From: CBDUEF01 sp018063485
Lineage (GTDB): Bacteria; Pseudomonadota; Alphaproteobacteria; Rhodobacterales; Rhodobacteraceae
Reading direction: 5' to 3'
Length of the DNA: 64,000 bases
NCBI GenBank assembly: GCA_037045435.1
Contig: JBAOID010000039.1
Coordinates: 1-64,000 of the forward strand
A model generated the notes under the pieces. The model ran no database searches, had not been told where the DNA came from, and was given only the letters and a program-made list of their open reading frames with translations. Both the position numbers and the translations under genes were made by a program. Shown here piece after piece: positions 31,338-41,536 of the stretch. Each line of letters begins with the position of its first letter. Positions within the stretch are counted from its first letter, which is position 1.

Positions 31338-31715
31338 ATGATCACCACCTTCCTTCAGGTCGCCCTTGGCGGCGCTATCGGCGCGTCTTTGCGTTATGCC
31401 TCGAATATCGGGACGATGCGGCTTTTTGGGCCGGGCTTTCCGGCGGGCACGCTTTTTGTGAACATCGCAGGCTCGTTCCTGATGGGGGCGCTGGCCGTTA
31501 CGCTGGCCCACAAGGACGCCACCCGCCTTGCTCCTTTGTTGATGACTGGCGTTCTTGGCGGCTTCACCACGTTTTCCGCCTTTTCGCTTGACGCCTTCAC
31601 CCTTTACGAACGCGGCGAAGTCACCACGGCGCTGTTCTACATCGCCGCTTCCGTTATCCTTTCTCTCGCCGCCCTTGCCGCCGGCATCCTTCTTACCCGC
31701 GGGGTTTTCGCATGA
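31338..31715 (+). CDS. crcB: Fluoride efflux channel CrcB (Fluc)
   Basis: 125 residues with four hydrophobic helices. Family motifs are GGAIGASLRY (residues 11-20), FVNIAGSFLMG, and GVLGGFTTFSAFSLD, which holds the conserved Phe/Thr-Ser residues of the fluoride pore. CrcB works as a dual-topology dimer to expel fluoride. I see no fluoride riboswitch in the 45 bases upstream. The stop overlaps the next gene's ATG by 4 bases (ATGA), so the two are coupled. Confidence 0.93.
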   Translation: MITTFLQVALGGAIGASLRYASNIGTMRLFGPGFPAGTLFVNIAGSFLMGALAVTLAHKDATRLAPLLMTGVLGGFTTFSAFSLDAFTLYERGEVTTALFYIAASVILSLAALAAGILLTRGVFA

Positions 31716-32758
31716 GCGACGTCAAACTACTCACCGTCTCCGAGGATGAGGGCGAACAGCGGCTTGATAAATGGTTCAAGCGCCGCTTTCCGCATGTCAC
31801 CCAAGGAGCCGTCGAAAAGATGTGCCGCACAGGGCAGGTTCGCGTTGACAGTGGCCGCTGCAAGGCGTCGGATCGGGTGATCCCCGGCCAGACCATCCGT
31901 GTGCCGCCCTTGCCCGATACTGCCGCCCCCTCGCGCCCCCGCGCCGGGGGAGTTTCTGCTGCGGATGAGAAAATGATCCAGAACGCCGTGGTCTGGAAAG
32001 ATGAGCATATCATCATCCTGAACAAGCCGCCGGGCCTGCCGTCGCAAGGTGGCTCGGGCCAGGGCGACCGCCATGTCGATGGGCTGACCGAGGCGCTGAA
32101 ATTTGGCTACAAGGACCGCCCCAAGCTGGTGCACCGGTTGGACAAGGACACCTCGGGCCTGTTGATGCTGGCCCGCACCGACCGGATTGCGCGGGCGCTG
32201 TCCGAGGCTTTGCGCCATCGCAACACCCGCAAGATCTATTGGGCCGCCGTGGCAGGCGTTCCGCATCCGCGCAAAGGCTCGATCAAATATGCGCTGATGA
32301 AGGCTCCGGGCCACGGCCGCGGTGGTGAGGGCGAAAAGATGGTCTGCATCCATCCCGCAAAAATCGCCGATTTCCCTGATGCCAAGCGCGCGCAGACCGA
32401 TTACTTTACGCTTTGGTTTCTTGGCAGCCGCCTGTCGTGGATGGCGCTTGAACCGGTGACTGGGCGCACCCATCAGTTGCGCGCCCATATGGCCGAAATT
32501 GGCCATCCGATCATTGGCGATGGCAAATATGGCGGTTCTGGCATCGAAAACATGGGCGATGGCTGGGGGGCCAGTATTGGCGGCGATATCTCCCGCAAAT
32601 TGCACCTGCACGCCCGCAGCCTGACCATCGAACACCCGATCACCAAGAAACTGATGACCTTTACTGCGCCCCTGCCTGAACACATGGCCCGCACCTGGAA
32701 AACCCTTGATTGGGGCGTCGATGACGTGCCCGCCGATCCTTTCGGGGGTGATGAATGA
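31712..32758 (+). CDS. RluC/RluD-family 23S rRNA pseudouridine synthase
   Basis: 348 residues. An S4-like RNA-binding domain lies at the N-terminus (GEQRLDKWFKRRFPHVTQ, residues 13-30). The catalytic domain follows, with KLVHRLDKDTSGLLMLAR, whose Asp after HRL is the active-site residue, and VTGRTHQLRAHMAEIGHP. The enzyme isomerises uridine to pseudouridine in large-subunit rRNA; the exact positions cannot be read from sequence, so no symbol is given. It overlaps crcB by 4 bases and the ATP12 gene by 4 bases, in an operon of three. Confidence 0.9.
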   Translation: MSDVKLLTVSEDEGEQRLDKWFKRRFPHVTQGAVEKMCRTGQVRVDSGRCKASDRVIPGQTIRVPPLPDTAAPSRPRAGGVSAADEKMIQNAVVWKDEHIIILNKPPGLPSQGGSGQGDRHVDGLTEALKFGYKDRPKLVHRLDKDTSGLLMLARTDRIARALSEALRHRNTRKIYWAAVAGVPHPRKGSIKYALMKAPGHGRGGEGEKMVCIHPAKIADFPDAKRAQTDYFTLWFLGSRLSWMALEPVTGRTHQLRAHMAEIGHPIIGDGKYGGSGIENMGDGWGASIGGDISRKLHLHARSLTIEHPITKKLMTFTAPLPEHMARTWKTLDWGVDDVPADPFGGDE

Positions 32759-33463
32759 GCGCTTGGGTTGCCAAACGCTTTTGGAAAGCTGCCACCGTCG
32801 AAGCGCTGGCTGGTGGCTTTACCGTTCACCTCGATGGCCGTGCGGTAAAAACCCCGCTTAAAGCGTCGCTGATCCTGCCCACCCGCCCCATGGCCGATGC
32901 AATCGCGCAGGAATGGGATGCACAACAGGGCAAGATCAACCCCGAACGGATGCCGATGACGCGCTTTGCCAACTCCGCCATCGACAAGGTGGCCCCGCAG
33001 TTCGATACTGTGGTTGAAATCGTCGCCGCCTATGGTGAAACAGATCTTCTTTGTTATCGTGCTACCGGTCCTGATGGTCTGATCGCGCGTCAGGACACCC
33101 ATTGGAACCCGATGCTCGATTGGGCGGCTTCCCGGCTGAACGCTCCGCTCGTGGCGACACCGGGCGTTGTCTATGTGGCGCAACCCCCTGCCACCCTGTC
33201 GGCGCTTCGCAGCAGAATTGCTGCACTGTCGCCGTTTCAACTGGCCGCCTTCCATGACCTTGTGGCGATCACCGGTTCCTTCGATTCTGGCGCTGGCAGT
33301 TCTTGACGGGTACTTGCCCGCTGAACAGGCCTGGACCATCAGCCGAATCGACGAGAACTGGCAGATCGAACAATGGGGCGTAGATGAAGAAGCCGCCGCC
33401 TTGGCCATCTCGAAACAGACCGCTTTGACGGAGGCCGCCCGGTTCACAGCATTGTGCGGGTAA
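32755..33463 (+). pseudogene. ATP12-family F1-ATPase assembly chaperone, one frameshift
   Basis: The frame starts MSAWVAKRFWKAATVEAL and contains FTVHLDGRAVKTPLKASL and AIAQEWDAQQGKINPERM, both typical of ATP12 proteins of alphaproteobacteria and mitochondria. These bind the alpha subunit of F1 before hexamer assembly. A single-base change near 33280 puts the last ~60 residues (AVLDGYLPAEQAWTIS, IEQWGVDEEAAALAI) in another frame; joined, the protein is about 235 residues, the usual size. Because the factor is normally present in these bacteria, error at this point is more likely than gene loss. A weak hairpin (33509-33524) follows the stop. Confidence 0.85.
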
Positions 33464-33701
33464 CAATCTTACGCAAGCTGGTCTGATCTTTCCGCGATAT
33501 GTCATTTTCTCGCCGTGAGGCGGGTTTGACCAAAGGAAAGCGCGCCAATTTCGTGGTTTCGCTTGACCTACCAAAGCGCTTTGTTGAACACTGTCGGGCA
33601 CTGGCAGCCCATGGTTGTCACCGGTATCGCATCCTGCGACCCACGCGGGGCAAATCACCCCCGCCCCCATAGAAGGGGCGAGATCACAGGAAGAGGTAAG
33701 T
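33464..33701 (+). promoter_or_regulatory. Upstream region of aapJ
   Basis: A 238-base gap with no gene. A GTGA-loop hairpin (33509-33524) may end the ATP12 unit. A TTGACC box occurs in the middle, but the sequence 17 bases downstream is not a good -10, so I do not assign the promoter. Confidence 0.3.
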
Positions 33702-34737
33702 ATGAACAAATCCGTTCTTCTCGGCACGCGTCGCGGCTGCCGCGATCGTCGGCTGGCGTTCGGCCGGTGCCGGCACGCTGGATGACGTGAAGGCGCGCGG
33801 CGAGCTGGTCTGCGGCTGCGAACACCGGCCTGACCGGGTTCGGCGCCCCGGATGCCGAGCGGCAACTGGGCCAAGGTTTTGACGTCGACGCTTTGCAAAG
33901 CGCTGTCGCCGCTGCTGTTCTGGGCGATGCGACCAAAGTGAAATACGTTCCCACCACCGGGGAGACCCGCTTTACCGCACTGTCCTCGGGCGAGGTTGAC
34001 GTGCTGATCCGTAACTCGACCTGGTCCTTCTCGCGCGAGATACCGATCTGAAATTCGATGTTCGTTGCGGTGAACTACTACGATGGTCAGGGCTTCATGG
34101 TGAAGAAAGACCTCGGCGTTTCTTCGGCAAAAGAACTTGATGGCGCCACCGTCTGTATCCAGACCGGCACCACAACCGAGCTTAATCTGGCCGACTTCTT
34201 CAAGTCGAACAACATCAGCTACACGCCTGTAACCGTTGGCTGACGACAGCGAAGCCGCAGCGTCAGTATCTTGCTGGGGCTTGCGACGCCTTACACCACC
34301 GACGCTTCAGGTCTTGCGGCCACCCGTGCAACGATGGCTGATCCCGCCAAGCCACGTCATCTTGCCAGAGATCATCTCGAAAGAGCCGCTCGGCCCGATG
34401 GTGCGCCATGGCGACAACAACTGGGGTGATATCGTCCGCTGGACCTACTTACGCGTTGGTCGAAGCCGAAGAAAAGGGCATCACCAAGGCCAATCTCGAA
34501 GAGATAGCTGCTTCCACCACCGATCCGGAAGTCAAGCGCATCCTAGGGCTTGAGGGCGACCTCGGCGCGATGATGGGTCTTGACAAGGAATGGGCAAAGC
34601 GCGCCATCGCCACCTCGGGCAACTATGGCGAAATCTTTGAAGCCAACATCGGTTCGGCAACCCCGATCGGTCTGGCCCGCGGTCTGAACGCGCTCTGGAC
34701 CCAGGGCGGCCTGCAATACGCTCCGCCGTTCCGGTGA
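33702..34737 (+). pseudogene. aapJ: General L-amino-acid ABC transporter, periplasmic binding protein, frameshifted
   Basis: Begins MNKSVLLG at ATG 33702 after AGGAAGAGG, with a signal-peptide-like start that is garbled by indels. Readable blocks are TLDDVKARGELVCG, NYYDGQGFMVKKDLGVSS, GATVCIQTGTTTELNLAD, ILPEIISKEPLGPMVRHG and GNYGEIFEANIGSATPIG, ending YAPPFR. These identify the AapJ/BztA solute-binding protein, which captures glutamate, glutamine, aspartate and related amino acids in the periplasm. At least five frame changes occur, including near 33730, 33830, 34045, 34240 and 34450. It leads the operon aapJQMP; the normal length of ~340 residues is restored on joining frames. The Rhodobacter name would be bztA. 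Confidence 0.85.
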
Positions 34738-34865
34738 TCTGCACCACCTCGGGCGCATCGCAAGATGCGCCCGAATTTCCAAGAACGCGAACCTGATCTG
34801 GCGAGGTGAAACACCTCGAAAAAGGCCAAAGGCCACTGCTGCAGACGGGCAAACAGGGGTATCAC

Positions 34866-36149
34866 ATGACACTAGCGGTTGATCCGCCGAAAGCAAACTT
34901 TCGGCTGGGAATGTTGATCTATGACACAAGGTTCCGAGTCCTACACGATTCAGGTGGCCGTGCTTGTGCTGGTCTTGCTTGCGCTGTCTTGGCTGATCGG
35001 AAATCTCTCGCAGAACCTTGCCGCCAAAGGCAAGGATATCAGCTTTTCCTTTCTCTGGGCCCGTGCCGGTTACGATATTGACCAGCATTTTATTCCTTAT
35101 ACCAACGATTCCAACCATTTCACTGCCGCTGTCGTCGGCTTGCTGAATACGCTGGTGGTGGCTTTTTGCGCCTGCGTACTCGCCACCATCATCGGCGTTG
35201 TTGCCGGCATACTGCGCCTGTCCAAGAACTGGCTCGTTTCGCGGATCGTCACCGTTTATATTGAGGTGTTTCGCAACGTGCCTCTCTTGCTCTGGATCAT
35301 CCTGGTCTTTTGTGATGATGTCCGAAACCCGCCCCGCGCCCAATGATTTCCGCGTCACCGATGCGATGACGGCGGCTGGCGAGGCGCCAAAGGCCACGAT
35401 GAACCTGTTCAATTCTGTTTCCGTGACCAACCGGGGATCGAACATACCCGCCCCGGTTCTGGACCGTGGCTTTGGTTCAATCGACATCGGCGGCTGTGTC
35501 GCTGAACCTGTCTTTCCTGGCCATCGTTGTCGTGATCCTTCTGGCTCGATTTACGCCAACGCTGGCCTGCGTCGCCGCACCAGGGCCGTTCAGGACTCCA
35601 CCGGCATCCGTCCGGTGATCTGGTGGAAAAGCCTGCTGATCCTGTTTGCTCCGATTATCGCCCTCTCTGGCCCTGATGGGCTTCCATCTGGATTTTCCGG
35701 TGCTCAAGGGCTTCAACTTTCAGGGTGGCATTGCCATCGCCCATTCCTTCACCGCCCTGTTGATCGCCCTGTCAATCTATTCGGCAACCTATATCGCCGA
35801 GGCCGTCCGCGCCGGCATCCTTGCCATTTCGCGCGGCCAATCCGAGGCCGCCGCAGCACTTGGCTTGCGCCAACGCAGGATCATGAGCCTTGTGATCCTG
35901 CCGCAAGCCTTGCGGGTGATCATCCCGCCGCTGATCAGCCAATATCTCAACATCACCAAGAACACGACGCTGGGCATCGCCATCAGCTACCTTGATCTCA
36001 AGGGCACGCTGGGGGGCATAACATCGAACCAGACTGGCCGCGAGTTGGAGTGTATGTTGCTGATGATGCTGACCTATCTGGTTATCAGCCTGATCATCTC
36101 GGCGATCATGAACGCTTTCAACAATTCCGTGAAACTGAAGGAGCGTTGA
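34866..36149 (+). pseudogene. aapQ: Amino-acid ABC transporter permease, first subunit, frameshifted
   Basis: Start ATG 34866 (MTLAVDPPKANFRLGMLIYD). A frame change near 34935 leads into YTIQVAVLVLVLLALSWL, then TAAVVGLLNTLVVAFCAC and EVFRNVPLLLWIILVF. After several more changes (35315-35680) it resumes with GGIAIAHSFTALLIALSI, TYIAEAVRAGILAISRGQ (the EAA-type loop that touches the ATPase) and NITKNTTLGIAISYLDL to the stop. The architecture and ~400-residue length match AapQ/BztB, an inner-membrane subunit. It lies between aapJ and aapM with one base before the next start. The lesions look like single-base indels. Confidence 0.82.
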
Positions 36150-36150
36150 G

Positions 36151-37622
36151 ATGGCCCCCCCAATGCAACCTTTCGTCCGCAATCAGATGTTGGCGCAGCA
36201 AAAACCGCCCGCTTCCGAACAGGGCGCAATCAAATGGGTTCGGGAGAACCTGTTCTCTGGGTGGCTCAATACCGCCCTGACACTGATCTGGTCTCTATGT
36301 GGTCTGATCAATTCGTTGCGGCCATCCTGCCGTGGCTGATGCATGGAGTGTGGAACGCAAATTCCTTGATGGAATGCCGCCAGATCATTGCCGACCGTTA
36401 CGGCGACGGTGTGCTGGAGAAGGTTTCCGGTGCATGTTGGGCCGTCATCCGCGAACGCTGGCACCAATATCTCTTCGGGTTTTACCCCAGCGATCAATAC
36501 TGGCGCCCCACGATGGCGCTGGCCTTGATGTTTGTCGCCCTGACGCCCGCGTTGTTTCTTGACAATGCCCGCGCAGGCTCGATACCTCCTGGCCATCGTA
36601 GCCGTTGCCGCAGTTCTGGCCTTGATCGGGCTGGAAGGCATTACCATCCATGTTGTTCTTACGCTGGCGCTGTTTGGGGCAGCAATTGCGGTAATGTCGA
36701 CGCGGCCCCTGTTGCTCTTGTGGTTTACCCTGCTCTATCCCCTGATCGGCTTTTTTCTGCTGTGGGGGGGCTCGATCTGGGGGCCGGTAGGCGCATTGAT
36801 CGGGGCTGGGCATAATCGGTGCTGGCTTTCCGGGGTTTGGCCAATGCTATGCCGGCGTCGCGGTTGCTGCCGGTCTTGCCTTTCTGATCGCCTGCGTCTG
36901 GTGGTTTTTCTTGCAAACCTACCTGACGACAGCCCTGCACAACCGCTTTGCCGATAGGCCTTGACGGGGTGATCTCTGATAAGTTCGGTGGCTTTGTTCT
37001 GGCTTTTACCATCGGCGTCACCGCCATTTCCGGCTCTTTGCCCATCGGCGTCATTCTTGCGCTTGGGGCGTCAATCGGATATGCCCCTGGTGAAAACCCT
37101 CTGCGGTTGGCTTCATCGAATTCATCCGGGGTGTGCCGCTGATCACAATGCTGTTCACCGCCTCGCTGTCTGCTGCAGTATTTCCTGCCGCCGCAAGTCA
37201 AGTTCGACCTGATCCTGCGCGTGATCATCCTGGTGACCATCTTCGCCTCAGCCTATATCGCCGAGGTGATCCGCGGGGGCCTTGCCGCCCTGCCGCGCGG
37301 CCAGTACGAGGCGGCCGACGCGCTAGGCCTCGATTACTGGCAGGCGCAGCGGCTGATCATCATGCCGCAGGCGCTGAAAATCTCGATCCCCGGCATTGTC
37401 GGCAGCTTCATCGGCCTGTTCAAGGACACCACGCTGGTGGCACTGGTTGGCCTTGCCGATCCGCTTGTTGGTATCACCAAGATCGTTCGCGCCGACATCA
37501 ACTGGAAGGGCATCTACTGGGAGCCCTACATCTTTGTCGGCGCCATCTTCTTCATCTTCTGCTTCAGCATGTCGCGTTATTCCATGTATCTGGAACGCAA
37601 GCTGAAAACCGATCACCGTTAA
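36151..37622 (+). pseudogene. aapM: Amino-acid ABC transporter permease, second subunit, frameshifted
   Basis: ATG 36151 begins MAPPMQPFVRNQMLAQQK, followed after several frame changes by the long multi-helix N-terminal part typical of AapM/BztC. The C-terminal permease domain is intact in one frame from 37221: FASAYIAEVIRGGLAALP, GQYEAADALGLDYWQAQR, FIGLFKDTTLVALVGLAD and YWEPYIFVGAIFFIF. It forms the membrane channel with AapQ. Frame changes are dense from 36290 to 37200. A ribosome site AAGGAGGCC at the stop serves aapP. Confidence 0.82.
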
Positions 37623-37632
37623 GGAGGCCATC

Positions 37633-38420
37633 ATGGCAGAATCCGCAATCAGACACAGCAAGATGCAGATCTCGGACGAGGTGGCCATCGAGATCAGCCA
37701 GCATGAACAAATGGTATGGCACCTTCCACGTGCTGCGTGACATCAACATGACGGTGCAGAAGGGCGAACGGATCGTTATTTGCGGCCCGTCCGGGTCGGG
37801 CAAATCGACGCTGATCCGCTGTATCAACCGGCTGGAAGAGCATCAGAAGGGCAAGATCATCGTCGATGGCACCGAGCTGACCTCGGATCTGAAGAACATC
37901 GACAAGGTGCGCTCCGAAGTGGGGATGGTGTTTCAGCACTTCAACCTGTTCCCGCATCTGACCATTCTGGAAAACCTGCACCCTCGCGCCGATCTGGGTT
38001 CGCAAAGAACCCGAAGAACGTCAGGCGGTAGGAAACCGCAATGTATTTCCTTGAGCAAGGTGAAGATCCCCGAGCAGGCCAACAAATACCCCGGCCAGCT
38101 TTCGGGCGGCCAGCAGCAGCGTGTGGCCATCGCCCGCTCGCTGTGCATGAAGCCGCGCATCATGTTGTTTGATGAACCGACTTCGGCGCTTGATCCCGAA
38201 ATGATCAAGGAAGTGCTGGACACCATGATCGAGCCTCGCCGAGGAGGGCATGACCATGCTGTGCGTCACTCACGAGATGGGCTTTGCGCAGGCCGTCGCG
38301 AACCGGGTAATCTTCATGGATCAGGGCCAGATCGTCGAGCAAAACGAACCGCGCGAGTTCTTCAACAATCCGCAAAGCGACCGAACCAAGCTGTTCCTGT
38401 CCCAGATCCTTGGGCATTGA
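37633..38420 (+). pseudogene. aapP: Amino-acid ABC transporter ATP-binding protein, frameshifted
   Basis: From ATG 37633 (MAESAIRHSKMQ). Walker A GPSGSGKSTLIRCINRLE, Q-loop VGMVFQHFNLFPHLT, ABC signature LSGGQQQRVAIARSL, Walker B IMLFDEPTSALDPEM and H-loop LCVTHEMGFAQAV are all present, spread over frames because of changes near 37705, 37985, 38035 and 38235. The product powers AapJQM by ATP hydrolysis and would be about 255 residues when joined. A good terminator follows 20 bases after the stop. The protein is nearly fully readable, which argues for sequence error over decay. Confidence 0.87.
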
Positions 38421-38440
38421 AACCATCAATCCAAAGACAA

Positions 38441-38467
38441 AAGGCGCCCGCCATGGACGCCTTTTTT
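38441..38467 (+). terminator. Intrinsic terminator of the aap operon
   Basis: AAGGCG / CGCCTT stem around a GC-containing loop followed by TTTTTT, directly after aapP and before the convergent sixA. Confidence 0.7.
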
Positions 38468-38540
38468 AACTGTGGACTTGGTCGGCAATCGGGAAAATAC
38501 CTGAACAGGCCATCTTGTCGAAACAGCCGCTGTTGCGGGA

Positions 38541-39044
38541 TCAGGCCGCCATTTCGCGCGGGATCACAAAATCAACTGTGGCCCCCGACCCAAAGGTCAC
38601 ATCGGCCCAGTTTGAGACTGCAAACTCCACGACCAGCGTAGCGCCAGTCGGATAGCGGCTGAAGTCGGGGTTGAGTGGCGCGCGCGCCACCAGCTTGGCC
38701 GCAAATTCCGCGATGCCCGGATTATGACCGATCATCATCACAACATCTTCCTTGGCATGTTTCAAGACTGCCAGCATCACCTCGGCCCCCGCATGATAAA
38801 GCGCAGGCTTCAACTCCAGGACCGGCGATCCTGGCAACGCCGGAGCAATCCCCGACCATGTGTTGCGGGTCCGCATCGCATCCGAGCACAGCACCTCACC
38901 AGGCACATAGCCACGGCTGTTCAGCCATTGCCCCAAATCCGCCGCCGCTGCTTTGCCCCGCTCGTTCAGGGGGCGGTCGTGGTCTGGCGTCAGTGGATCG
39001 TCCCAGCTGGATTTCGCATGTCGTGTCAGAATGAGCCGCTTCAT
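38541..39044 (-). CDS. SixA-type histidine phosphatase
   Basis: 167 residues. The N-terminal LILTRHAKSSWDDPLTP holds the RH catalytic pair of the histidine phosphatase superfamily; DRPLNERGKAAAADLGQW and VMMIGHNPGIAEFA (second His) complete the site. SixA of E. coli dephosphorylates phosphohistidine in signalling proteins of the PTS-Ntr type; the real partner here is unknown. It overlaps the upstream ferredoxin gene by 4 bases (ATGA) and is the last gene of a three-gene - strand operon. Confidence 0.85.
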   Translation of the reverse strand: MKRLILTRHAKSSWDDPLTPDHDRPLNERGKAAAADLGQWLNSRGYVPGEVLCSDAMRTRNTWSGIAPALPGSPVLELKPALYHAGAEVMLAVLKHAKEDVVMMIGHNPGIAEFAAKLVARAPLNPDFSRYPTGATLVVEFAVSNWADVTFGSGATVDFVIPREMAA

Positions 39045-39682
39045 TTATGGAATATCCCCATGTGGTAAGCCGAATGTTCTGGCAGTCTTGCATAGGCTTG
39101 CGACAGCGGGCAAGCCCGCCTGACAGCGCACCCCAAATTCATACACTCTGCCCCGGCTGGTTGAGTTAGAAAGCTATGGCACCCCGGCACATCATACCCT
39201 GCCGCCCCCAATACACCGGCAGGGCACGCCGTCAGGCAGGGTTTTTCACACGAGTCACAGGGTTGCGCCTGAGGCGGTGGAACTTTCATCTTTTCCGGTA
39301 AGGCCAAGGCGCCGCGAAAGCTGACCATCAACCCCTGCTCTGCTTGCACCAGCAGCCGCACCGGGCTGTTCCAAACCCGGCCCGTGCGCAGCGCCCATTT
39401 GTAGAACGGGTTATAGGGCGGGCCGCCGAAAGGAAACAGCGCCGTGCCGCCCAACTCGCGCGCCATGGCACCCAGCACCCGCCGGGACCAGTTGTCCACC
39501 GGATCAGGGCCGCCCCACTCTGGTTGGGCTTTGATATGGGCCCAATATCCCGGCTCCAAGGGCCCCAACATCAAAAGTGTCTGCGTGCCCTTTGGGAATT
39601 CCTGATCCCCGTTGCAGGCAAACCCGCCCAGGATTGCAAGGCGGTGTGTTGCGGCCAGCGCGCTGATTTCTGTGAGCATCAT
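39041..39682 (-). CDS. Ferredoxin-like protein with two Cys-rich clusters
   Basis: 213 residues from ATG 39682. That start overlaps the upstream desaturase stop in ATGA fashion, so the longer frame (to 39739) is not used. The C-terminal third carries CDSCEKPCLTACPAG and CMNLGCAVRRACP, eight or more cysteines arranged like two [4Fe-4S] sites, in a context similar to the ferredoxin end of epoxyqueuosine reductase-type proteins. The N-terminal part is not a known catalytic domain to me. It probably passes electrons; placement between a desaturase-like oxygenase and a phosphatase does not prove a partner. Confidence 0.75.
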   Translation of the reverse strand: MMLTEISALAATHRLAILGGFACNGDQEFPKGTQTLLMLGPLEPGYWAHIKAQPEWGGPDPVDNWSRRVLGAMARELGGTALFPFGGPPYNPFYKWALRTGRVWNSPVRLLVQAEQGLMVSFRGALALPEKMKVPPPQAQPCDSCEKPCLTACPAGVLGAAGYDVPGCHSFLTQPAGAECMNLGCAVRRACPLSQAYARLPEHSAYHMGIFHK

Positions 39683-40470
39683 TTCCGAAACGGCAACATC
39701 AAACTCCACCCCAGTCTTGCCGGCCGCTGATCTTGCCATTGCAGGCCGATCGCCATCGTTTCATGTCCCGCTGCCGGTTGTGCGGTATAGGTGTGAAACA
39801 GGCGGTCCCAGATTGACAGCGCAAAGCCGTAGTTGCTGTCATGCTCGGCCCGCAAGACCGAGTGATGTACCCGGTGCATGTCGGGCGTCACAAGGATCAA
39901 TCGCAACGCCCGATCCATTCCCAAGGGCAGGCGCAGATTGGCATGGTTGAACAGTGCCGTTCCGTTCAGCAGCACCTCAAAAGCCACCACAGCCAAGGCT
40001 GGCGGGCCAAGAGCGTAGACCAGCACAATCTTCAGTCCCATCGAGGCCGCAATCTCAACCGGGTGAAAGCGTATTGCGGTGGTGACGTCAAAATCCCGAT
40101 CAGCATGGTGAACCCGGTGAAAGCGCCAAAACAAGGGTACTTCATGGCTGATGCGGTGTTGCAACCAGATTGCAAAATCGAACACCAAGATCGTTACGAC
40201 CCATGCAAGCCATAGCGGCCAATCCAACGCATTCAAAAGACCCCAGCCATGACGGCTGGCGTCCACAGCGGCACCGGTGGCCAACAGGGGAACTGCCCAA
40301 GCCATTGCTCGCAAGGTGAGGCTGTCAATCGCGACGATGGCGAAATTGGTCGTCCAGCGGTTGGTGCGGCTTTGCACACGCTGGCGGCGCGGGGCAAGCG
40401 CTTCCAATATGGCAAAGACCGAGAACAAGGAAAGGAACGCCGTCAATCGGATGATCAGTTCATACGACAT
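39679..40470 (-). CDS. Sterol desaturase / fatty acid hydroxylase family protein
   Basis: 263 residues with about four hydrophobic helices at 10-30, 50-75, 80-105 and 140-165. The histidine clusters WLQHRISHE, FHRVHHADRD and DMHRVHHS form the di-iron site of the family (HxxxH, HxxHH, HxxHH). Such membrane enzymes hydroxylate or desaturate lipids with O2; the substrate is not determined by sequence. It is the first gene of the operon with the ferredoxin (4-base overlap), a plausible electron donor. argB lies 17 bases upstream on the same strand, so these genes may be co-transcribed. Confidence 0.85.
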   Translation of the reverse strand: MSYELIIRLTAFLSLFSVFAILEALAPRRQRVQSRTNRWTTNFAIVAIDSLTLRAMAWAVPLLATGAAVDASRHGWGLLNALDWPLWLAWVVTILVFDFAIWLQHRISHEVPLFWRFHRVHHADRDFDVTTAIRFHPVEIAASMGLKIVLVYALGPPALAVVAFEVLLNGTALFNHANLRLPLGMDRALRLILVTPDMHRVHHSVLRAEHDSNYGFALSIWDRLFHTYTAQPAAGHETMAIGLQWQDQRPARLGWSLMLPFRK

Positions 40471-40487
40471 CGGTTCCCCTTTTCGCG

Positions 40488-41387
40488 TTAACGCCTGACG
40501 CGCGGTTTTATCCGTGGCTCGGTTGAGCGGATCTGGCTGCCAGCGCCGTGATCGGTGAAAAGCTCCAACAGGCAGGCATTTGGAATCCGGCCGTCCAGGA
40601 TGGTTACGGCGCGCACTCCTTGATCAATCGCAGCAAGTGCCGTTTCGGTTTTCGGAATCATGCCGCCCGCGATGACGCCAGATGCGATCATCTCGCGCAC
40701 TTCTTCTGGGGTGATGGCTGTCATCACGTCGCCTGCCGCGTTTTTGACACCCGACACATCGGTCAGCAACAAAAGTCGATCTGCCTGTAGGGCCCCCGCG
40801 ATCGCACCGGCGGCAGTGTCGCCGTTGACGTTGAAGGTCTCATTATCCTCCACCCCAGTGGCAACCGGCGCCACCACGGGAATGATGCCCGCATTGTAAA
40901 GGTCGCGCAGCACCTGCACATTCATCTCGACAGGTCTTCCGACAAAGCCCAGTTCCGGGTCATCGGCGACGCAAACCATCAGATCGTCATCCTTGCCCGA
41001 AATTCCAACGGCGCGCCCGCCCTGATCGTTGATCGCCTGCACGATCCGCTTGTTCACCAGCCCCGAAAGGATCATCTCGACAACTTCGACGGTGGCCTTG
41101 TCTGTCACGCGCTTTCCACGCACGAATTCGGACTTGATCCCCAGTTTCCCAAGCATTTCATTGATCATCGGGCCGCCACCATGCACAACCACGGGGTTCA
41201 CGCCCACTTGCCGCATCAAGACCACGTCACGGGCAAATTCCGCCATTGCGGCATCGTCGCCCATGGCATTGCCACCAAATTTCACCACCACAACAGCCCC
41301 GGAATAGCGCTGCAAATAGGGTAGCGCTTCGGAGAGCATTCTGGCGGTGGACATTGCATCTGTCATGGTGAGGGTCTGCTGCTTCAT
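40488..41387 (-). CDS. argB: Acetylglutamate kinase
   Basis: 299 residues from ATG 41387 ([18 protein letters not shown]), chosen because GGAGGCCC lies 4-5 bases upstream and the 55 residues before it in the open frame are not family-like. The kinase motifs are [28 protein letters not shown], and [18 protein letters not shown]. The enzyme phosphorylates N-acetylglutamate, the second step of arginine synthesis, and is usually feedback-inhibited by arginine through an N-terminal helix, present here as residues 1-25. It lies upstream of the desaturase operon on the same strand. Confidence 0.96.
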   Translation of the reverse strand: MKQQTLTMTDAMSTARMLSEALPYLQRYSGAVVVVKFGGNAMGDDAAMAEFARDVVLMRQVGVNPVVVHGGGPMINEMLGKLGIKSEFVRGKRVTDKATVEVVEMILSGLVNKRIVQAINDQGGRAVGISGKDDDLMVCVADDPELGFVGRPVEMNVQVLRDLYNAGIIPVVAPVATGVEDNETFNVNGDTAAGAIAGALQADRLLLLTDVSGVKNAAGDVMTAITPEEVREMIASGVIAGGMIPKTETALAAIDQGVRAVTILDGRIPNACLLELFTDHGAGSQIRSTEPRIKPRVRR

Positions 41388-41536
41388 AGGGCCTCCGGTT
41401 TCGCAAAATGGTATCTCTTTAATCAGGGGGTGCCAAGTAACGAAAAGGATTGGGCCTGTATCGAATGGGCTGTGACCGGGCTTGTCAATCGGGCTGCAAT
41501 CGCTGAATTTAGGGCGATCAAAGGGGCACCGCAAAC

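Noticed and set aside
39682..39739. Longer N-terminus for the ferredoxin gene
   Set aside because: It would overlap the desaturase by about 60 bases, while ATG 39682 gives the exact ATGA overlap seen elsewhere in this operon.
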